A DNA stretch of 10,665 nucleotides, taken from an uncultured Desulfobacterales bacterium (lineage in GTDB: Bacteria > Desulfobacterota > Desulfobacteria > Desulfobacterales > G020354645). Positions 6,513 to 10,665 of this stretch are shown in pieces. Under the pieces are notes generated by a model. That model did not search any database. It worked only from the letters and a program-made list of their open reading frames with translations, and had not been told where the DNA came from. The DNA lies in assembly GCA_947259865.1 (NCBI GenBank), contig CAMYNZ010000101.1:1-10665 (forward strand), in the 5' to 3' direction. A program made the position numbers and the translations under genes. Each line of letters starts with the position of its first letter. The stretch's first letter is position 1.

Positions 6513-6806
6513 GGGGGTGCGGTTGATTAGTTAGGTTATTTGAAGTGGTTCATTGCCATATAAACAGCCTGTCTTGGGGTGGTCGGTGACTTCAAAATCT
6601 AAGGTTAGGCTCAAGAGAAAGGCGTAATTCTAGGTTAGCCGGTTGTGTCCCTTCAAAACGGAATGTTATCAGATTTCACGGTTCAACCGGCAAACGGGCT
6701 AACGGGCTCAACCCTACTGCATGTGGACATTCTGAAGGTATTTCCAACTCAGCTATTGGTGCTAAGATGGGGCTTGTCCGCCTCAGGCGCGGTTTTGAAA
6801 CTACTT
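6513..6806. other. Spacer between rnfB and the stress-protein gene with a long imperfect hairpin
   Basis: No gene is supported here. GTTAGCC-GGTTG (6634..6645) can pair with CAACC (6684..6688) and GGCTAAC (6697..6703), giving 12 bp with an 8-nt bulge on one side and a 38-nt loop. Tandem CGGGCTAA-CGGGCTCA lies at 6695..6710. A small CGCC-TCA-GGCG hairpin (6779..6789) lies 18 nt past the rnfB stop but has no T-run on the minus strand. I find no clear terminator for the rnf operon. Confidence 0.4.
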
Positions 6807-8894
6807 CTAGTGGACTGTGTCAGGATTGTAACACAGCCTGCAACAAGACAAACAGCGTCCGGATTCAAACTGCGCTTCTTCTTGGCTGATAACAAGATCA
6901 GATTCTTCAAATGACCGAATACGCGCTTCCACCGGAAGTTCAGGCATTTCGGTCCGGGGGGTTTTCGTGACACCCGGCACATGGTCAAAAAGAGATTCGG
7001 ATATATGTTTTTTACGCAACGATTTCGGATCCGATATAACTTCATCCCCCATAAGGTATTGATGAATGGCCCGCGCGGCACGCCGCCCACCGCCAATGGC
7101 CTCCACCACCAAAGAGGCCCCCGTGGCGGCATCGCCGGCCGTAAATATTTGGGGCATGGTGGATTGGAGGGTTTCGGGATCGGCCTCAATCGTATTCCAG
7201 CGCGTCAGTTTAAGATCTTGCAGTTCTTGCATGCCTTCTTGAAAAGAAACATCCGGTCCTTGACCGATAGCGGTAATCAGCATATCGATATCCATGAGGG
7301 TCTCAGAGCCTTCAATGGGTACCGGTCGACGACGACCACTTTGATCCGGTTTGCCCAATTTCATTTTCAGAAATTCGAGTTGCCGTACCTGGCCCTTCTC
7401 GTCACCAACAACCCGGGTGGGGGCGGCCAAAAAATGAAACTGCACCCCTTCGTGTTCTGCGGCCACAATTTCAACTTCGTTGGCAGGCATTTCTTTGCGG
7501 GTTCGACGGTAGACAATGGACACTTCTTCCGCACCCAAACGCACCAGTGTGCGGACACAGTCGACAGCGGTGTTACCGCCGCCGATTACGACACACTTGC
7601 GGCCGATCGTGAAAGGATAAACTTCCCGGTCGGTTTGCTGATTAACGGCAAATTTAGTGAGAAAATCAATACCGGTGTAGCAGCCCTTTAGATTTTCCCC
7701 TTCGATTTTTAAGTTGTAATCATTCCAGGCACCAACTCCCAGAAATACTGCCCCGTAACCCTCTGCAGCCAGCGTTTTCATATCAAAATCTTTTCCGAAC
7801 CTGATGTTGGTATGGTATTCAATCCCAAGGTTTACGATACCGTCGACTTCCCACTGGAGGACTTCCTTTGGTAATCGGTACTCCGGAATCCCATAACGAA
7901 CCATACCACCGAGCTTTGGCATCATTTCGAATATGGTGACCTGATGGCCCAAACGTCGCAGAAAAAAAGCACAGGTCAAACCGGCCGGCCCCCCGCCAAC
8001 CACCGCTACTTTTTTCCCGGTATCAGGAGCACAGGTAATTGACATATGTTTGCCGGATTTCATCTCGTAATCGGCGGCGAATCGTTTTAGCTGATTGATT
8101 GACACGGGTTCATCTTCGATACCCCGGCGACAATATTCTTCACAGGGATGGGGACACACCCGACCGCAGGTCAGCAGCAGCGGATTTCGCTTTCGCATGG
8201 TACTCATGGCACCGATATAATCTCCGGATCTGATTTGGGATATGTACATCGGAATATCGATTTCAGCCGGGCAGGTTTGTTGACAGGGGGCCAGAGCGTC
8301 GTCTTCCACATTAAAGTGCAGCAGCCTTTGGGACATGGTCCTGACGGTCAAGATATTTTTCGGACATGCCTTTTCACAGGCGCCACAGCCCACACATTTG
8401 CTTTCATCCACAACCGGGTATCCATCGGGTCCCATATGGATAGCATCAAAAATACATGATTTGATGCAGTCACCCAGACCCAGGCACCCGATGCTGCACA
8501 CGCGTTTACCGCCGAATATGTTTGCCAGCGCACTGCAGCTTTGTACCCCCAAATAATCGTATTGATCTTCAGCCCGGTAGCCGCCCTGGCAAGAATTTAA
8601 AGACTTCAGGGGTTCCGCACTGCCGGGATCCATCCCCATCACGGCCGCGACATTGCTGGCTGATTCCGGTCCGCCGACCATACATACGCTGGGCGCTGCT
8701 CTTCCATCCACAACCGCCACCGCTGCTGCGGCACAACCGGCAAAGCCGCATCCGCCGCAATTAGCACCGGCCATAAAACCCTCGACCTCGGCGATACGGG
8801 GATCTTCCCAAACATAAAAAACTTTGGATGCGATACTCAAAGCAGAAGCGCATGCGCCGCCTAAACCGAGCATTAACAGAAAAGCTTCAATCAC
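6807..8894 (-). CDS. rnfB: RnfB fused to a GltD/NfnB-type FAD-NAD(P) oxidoreductase domain
   Basis: The protein has 695 residues, against roughly 180-330 for ordinary RnfB. Residues 1-22 are the N-terminal membrane anchor. Residues 46-71 carry the Fe-S motif CGGCGFAGC with a further Cys71. Residues 133-177 hold a ferredoxin-like double cluster (CSIGCLGLGDCIKSC, then CVGCGACEKACP). From Cys204 the sequence becomes GltD-like: CQQTCPAEIDIP, CGRVCPHPCEEYC (an N-terminal Fe-S domain), the FAD fold VAVVGGGPAGLTCAFFLRRL (296-315), the NAD(P) fold VVIGGGNTAVDCVRTLVRL with YRRTRKEMPA behind it, and the closing FAD motif FTAGDAATGASLVVEAI. The tail RCLSCCRLC adds four Cys. The YRR pair is typical of NADPH-binding GltD/NfnB domains, so NADPH may be a partner. 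The GTG start at 8894 has AGGAGG five bases upstream. The domains are certain; electron route and cofactor preference are inferred. Confidence 0.9.
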   Translation of the reverse strand: MIEAFLLMLGLGGACASALSIASKVFYVWEDPRIAEVEGFMAGANCGGCGFAGCAAAAVAVVDGRAAPSVCMVGGPESASNVAAVMGMDPGSAEPLKSLNSCQGGYRAEDQYDYLGVQSCSALANIFGGKRVCSIGCLGLGDCIKSCIFDAIHMGPDGYPVVDESKCVGCGACEKACPKNILTVRTMSQRLLHFNVEDDALAPCQQTCPAEIDIPMYISQIRSGDYIGAMSTMRKRNPLLLTCGRVCPHPCEEYCRRGIEDEPVSINQLKRFAADYEMKSGKHMSITCAPDTGKKVAVVGGGPAGLTCAFFLRRLGHQVTIFEMMPKLGGMVRYGIPEYRLPKEVLQWEVDGIVNLGIEYHTNIRFGKDFDMKTLAAEGYGAVFLGVGAWNDYNLKIEGENLKGCYTGIDFLTKFAVNQQTDREVYPFTIGRKCVVIGGGNTAVDCVRTLVRLGAEEVSIVYRRTRKEMPANEVEIVAAEHEGVQFHFLAAPTRVVGDEKGQVRQLEFLKMKLGKPDQSGRRRPVPIEGSETLMDIDMLITAIGQGPDVSFQEGMQELQDLKLTRWNTIEADPETLQSTMPQIFTAGDAATGASLVVEAIGGGRRAARAIHQYLMGDEVISDPKSLRKKHISESLFDHVPGVTKTPRTEMPELPVEARIRSFEESDLVISQEEAQFESGRCLSCCRLCYNPDTVH

Positions 8895-9149
8895 AATTGC
8901 CTCCTAAACCGTTATTATATGTCATACCGATCAGTTCATATTGTGTGCAGTCCATATTGAAGATAGCTTCTAGATTACCAATCGGGAGATTTTACGAAAC
9001 GAGCAGGTTAGCACAATAGCGGAGAAAATAGAAGGGCTAAAAGAAAAAATTTGTATCTATCCGTTTGTCGTGAAAAAAACACCCCGACCCCTCATATAGA
9101 TACAGGTTTAATTCGGGCCGCATACCCCGGATCGCAGCCTAAAATTTTA
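8895..9149. other. 255-bp gap inside the rnf operon with inverted repeat and promoter-like boxes
   Basis: The gap separates rnfA from rnfB. A perfect 9-bp inverted repeat, TGTATCTAT (9052..9060) with ATAGATACA (9096..9104), encloses a smaller GTCGTG-A7-CAC-GAC hairpin. On the minus strand TTGTGC, 16 bp and TAAAAT (around 9019..8992) resemble a promoter, and TATAAT lies near 8920 just before the rnfB ribosome binding site. A 28-codon frame here has no ribosome binding site and is not called. Confidence 0.45.
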
Positions 9150-9725
9150 TTACACCATTCCTTTGAAGGCAAAAAATGTCAATGAGAGTATCCCGGCAGT
9201 CACCAGAGCAATCGACGTATCCTGGAGTGGTTTTGGCACACGAGCCAGAAGGATGCGCTCCCGCACCCCTGCAAACAGGATCAGCGCCAAACCGAAACCG
9301 ACGGCATAGGCGAAAGAGGCCACCAGCGCCTGCATGAAATTATAGTCTTCATTTACGTTGATAAGACATACGCCCATAACCGCACAGTTGGTGGTAATCA
9401 GGGGCAGAAAAATACCCAATCCGGCGTATAACGCGGGTATGCTCTTTTTTAAGAACATCTCAACAAATTGTACCAGGGAGGCAATAACAAGAATAAAGGC
9501 CACCGTTCTAAGATATACCAGATCCCAGCGTGTCAAAATAAACGTATTGACAATCCAGGTAATAATCCCGGCCAAAACCAGCACAAAAACAACCGCCATG
9601 GCCATACCCACGGCGGTCTCCATTTTTTTGGAGGTCCCCAGAAAAGGGCAATTTCCCAGATACTGGGCCAGCAGGATGTTGTTTATCAAGATACAGCTTA
9701 TGGCAAGGACAATGAAGTCACCCAT
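9150..9725 (-). CDS. rnfA: Rnf complex membrane subunit A
   Basis: The product has 191 residues and about six transmembrane helices. It starts MGDFIVLAISCILINNILLA and continues QYLGNCPFLG, the classic RnfA/NqrE opening. LPLITTNCAVMGVCLINVNE in the middle and FGLALILFAGVRERI near the end are family signatures. Conserved Cys residues in the first and fourth helical regions are the kind that bind the intramembrane Fe-S cluster shared with RnfE. The frame is open upstream to an ATG at 9752, but the ATG at 9725 is preferred: it matches the family's length and has AGGAGA seven bases upstream, overlapping the rnfE stop TAG, which suggests translational coupling. RnfA with RnfE forms the electron-conducting core that helps move Na+ or H+. 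Confidence 0.95.
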   Translation of the reverse strand: MGDFIVLAISCILINNILLAQYLGNCPFLGTSKKMETAVGMAMAVVFVLVLAGIITWIVNTFILTRWDLVYLRTVAFILVIASLVQFVEMFLKKSIPALYAGLGIFLPLITTNCAVMGVCLINVNEDYNFMQALVASFAYAVGFGLALILFAGVRERILLARVPKPLQDTSIALVTAGILSLTFFAFKGMV

Positions 9726-9735
9726 CAGTGGTCTC

Positions 9736-10341
9736 CTATTTTTTCCCGGCAAGGTTCATCAGGCAGAGCATCAACCCCAGACTTACAAAGGCACCGGGGG
9801 CTTCAACCATAAATTTAAAAGGTTCAAAGGGCGGTCCAAAGACCGTAATTGCCTCCTTGTATATTGTCAGATCTCCGGTTCCCAACAACTCCCGGACAGT
9901 TCCCAAAGCCGCCAGGGATAGCGTGAATCCGATTCCAATGCCGAGGCCGTCAAACAGGGAGGCGATCACGCCTTTTTTGTAAGCAAAGGCCTCGGAACGA
10001 CCCAAAACAATGCAATTGACGACGATGAGGGGTATAAAGATTCCCAATTCCAGAAATAGCGGGTAGGCATAAGCCTGCATCAACAATTCGACAACGGTGA
10101 CAAAGCTGGCAATAACCACGATAAAACAGGCGATTCTCACCTTGGGGGGTATTACTTTCCTGAAAAACGAAACCAGGACATTGGAGCAGACCAATACAAA
10201 AGTCGTGGCCACGCCCATGCCCCAGCCATTATAAAGTGTTTTGGTAACTGCCAGCACCGGGCAGAGCCCCAATACCAATCGGAATGGGGGAATCTCGTCC
10301 CAAAGCCCTTTGACGAATTCCTGCGTGATCGTTTTTGCCAT
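9736..10341 (-). CDS. rnfE: Rnf complex membrane subunit E
   Basis: The product has 201 residues with about six helices and is homologous to RnfA and NqrD. The N-terminus, EFVKGLWDEIPPFRLVLGLC followed by PVLAVT, is the RnfE signature. GIFIPLIVVNCIVLGRSEAF holds the second conserved Cys region, and LFDGLGIGIGFTLSL the later helices. The two Cys regions pair with those of RnfA to hold a membrane-embedded Fe-S cluster. The ATG at 10341 has GGGAGT eight bases upstream and lies 16 bp after the rnfG stop. Only ten bases separate its stop from the rnfA start. Confidence 0.95.
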   Translation of the reverse strand: MAKTITQEFVKGLWDEIPPFRLVLGLCPVLAVTKTLYNGWGMGVATTFVLVCSNVLVSFFRKVIPPKVRIACFIVVIASFVTVVELLMQAYAYPLFLELGIFIPLIVVNCIVLGRSEAFAYKKGVIASLFDGLGIGIGFTLSLAALGTVRELLGTGDLTIYKEAITVFGPPFEPFKFMVEAPGAFVSLGLMLCLMNLAGKK

Positions 10342-10357
10342 TGAATGATACTCCCTA

Positions 10358-10665
10358 CTATTTAAATTCCTTTATCTTGTCATCGAGTTGGGGCTTTAGT
10401 TCGTTGTAAATCTTTACGGCCTCATTTGTAGCACTGCAAACCGCACGGGAGGTAATCGTTGCACCGCTAATGGCACTGATCAGCCCGCCGTCACTGGTGA
10501 CATTCACCGGTTTGTCCAGCGCAAGCCCCTTGAACTGAGCCGCAAAGCTGGGATCATCTTTGGCCTTGGCCCCCATGCCCGGCGTTTCTGCATGGGTCGT
10601 AACCCCGACACCCATGAGTGTATTCTCCTTCAGGTTGAGTCCGACCATCAAACCCACATCACCGC
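10358..10665 (-). CDS. rnfG: Rnf complex FMN-binding subunit G, C-terminal part
   Basis: Only the last 101 or so residues are inside the window; the frame stays open to the right edge. THAETPGMGAK is the conserved RnfG/NqrC segment. ISAISGATITSRAV carries the SGAT flavinylation motif, whose Thr receives FMN through a phosphoester bond made by ApbE. The protein sits on the outer face of the inner membrane, anchored by an N-terminal helix not seen here, and passes electrons between RnfD and the rest of the complex. rnfC and rnfD would be expected further right, and no apbE is visible. Confidence 0.93.
   Translation of the reverse strand, partial: GDVGLMVGLNLKENTLMGVGVTTHAETPGMGAKAKDDPSFAAQFKGLALDKPVNVTSDGGLISAISGATITSRAVCSATNEAVKIYNELKPQLDDKIKEFK

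Noticed and set aside
6645..6914. Plus-strand open frame of 89 codons between the stress-protein gene and rnfB
   Set aside because: It has no ribosome binding site, overlaps the rnfB 3' end, and has no domain-like pattern.
6981..7691. Plus-strand open frame of 236 codons opposite rnfB
   Set aside because: It is antisense to a strongly conserved coding region, and its translation has no family features.
9000..9149. A 28-residue small protein in the rnfA-rnfB gap
   Set aside because: It has no ribosome binding site, and the sequence is better explained by the inverted repeat.
9726..9752. Longer rnfA start at the ATG 9752
   Set aside because: The nine extra residues are not RnfA-like and overlap the rnfE 3' end; the ATG at 9725 has the ribosome binding site and gives the family length.
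9358..9921. Plus-strand open frames opposite rnfA and rnfE
   Set aside because: They are antisense shadows of certain membrane-protein genes.

Overview
The window looks like a stretch of chromosome from an anaerobic, probably sulfate-reducing Desulfobacterota (deltaproteobacterial) organism. The reasons are an Rnf complex whose RnfB carries a GltD-like flavoprotein domain, an exported multiheme c-type cytochrome, what looks like selenocysteine use, and an exported rhodanese. Every gene I can support reads on the minus strand, so gene order below runs from high to low coordinates. Nothing marks the region as a plasmid, phage or insertion sequence.

Right part (10665 to 6807): the 3' part of an rnf operon in the order rnfG (cut by the window edge), rnfE, rnfA, rnfB. 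G-E-A are tightly packed with good ribosome binding sites. A 255-bp gap with a 9-bp inverted repeat and promoter-like boxes separates rnfA from rnfB. RnfB is 695 residues because a glutamate-synthase-small-subunit-like (GltD/NfnB-type) FAD/NAD(P) module is fused behind the usual Fe-S domains. rnfC and rnfD are expected beyond the right edge. The complex should couple ferredoxin/NAD(P) electron transfer to ion transport.

Middle (6806 to 4747): a spacer with a long imperfect hairpin, a universal stress protein gene with a clear sigma-70 type promoter, and an unrecognised 208-residue protein gene that lacks a Shine-Dalgarno sequence and may be leaderless. Next come two hairpins and a 510-bp regulatory-looking region with repeats.

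Left-middle (4746 to 2005): an exported single-domain rhodanese, then an exported pentaheme cytochrome. The cytochrome frame is interrupted by one in-frame TGA at 2492..2490, and the same frame continues for 105 codons with protein-like sequence. A hairpin with a GG-containing apical loop lies 22 nt past the TGA, as expected for a bacterial SECIS element. I therefore annotate it as one 450-residue selenoprotein, and it is the most interesting item in the window. Strong terminators follow both the rhodanese and the cytochrome.

Left end (1965 to 1): a GT39-like polytopic membrane glycosyltransferase, then the start of an alpha/beta-hydrolase gene that is frameshifted and runs off the window. 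All assignments come from reading motifs; no database search was possible.
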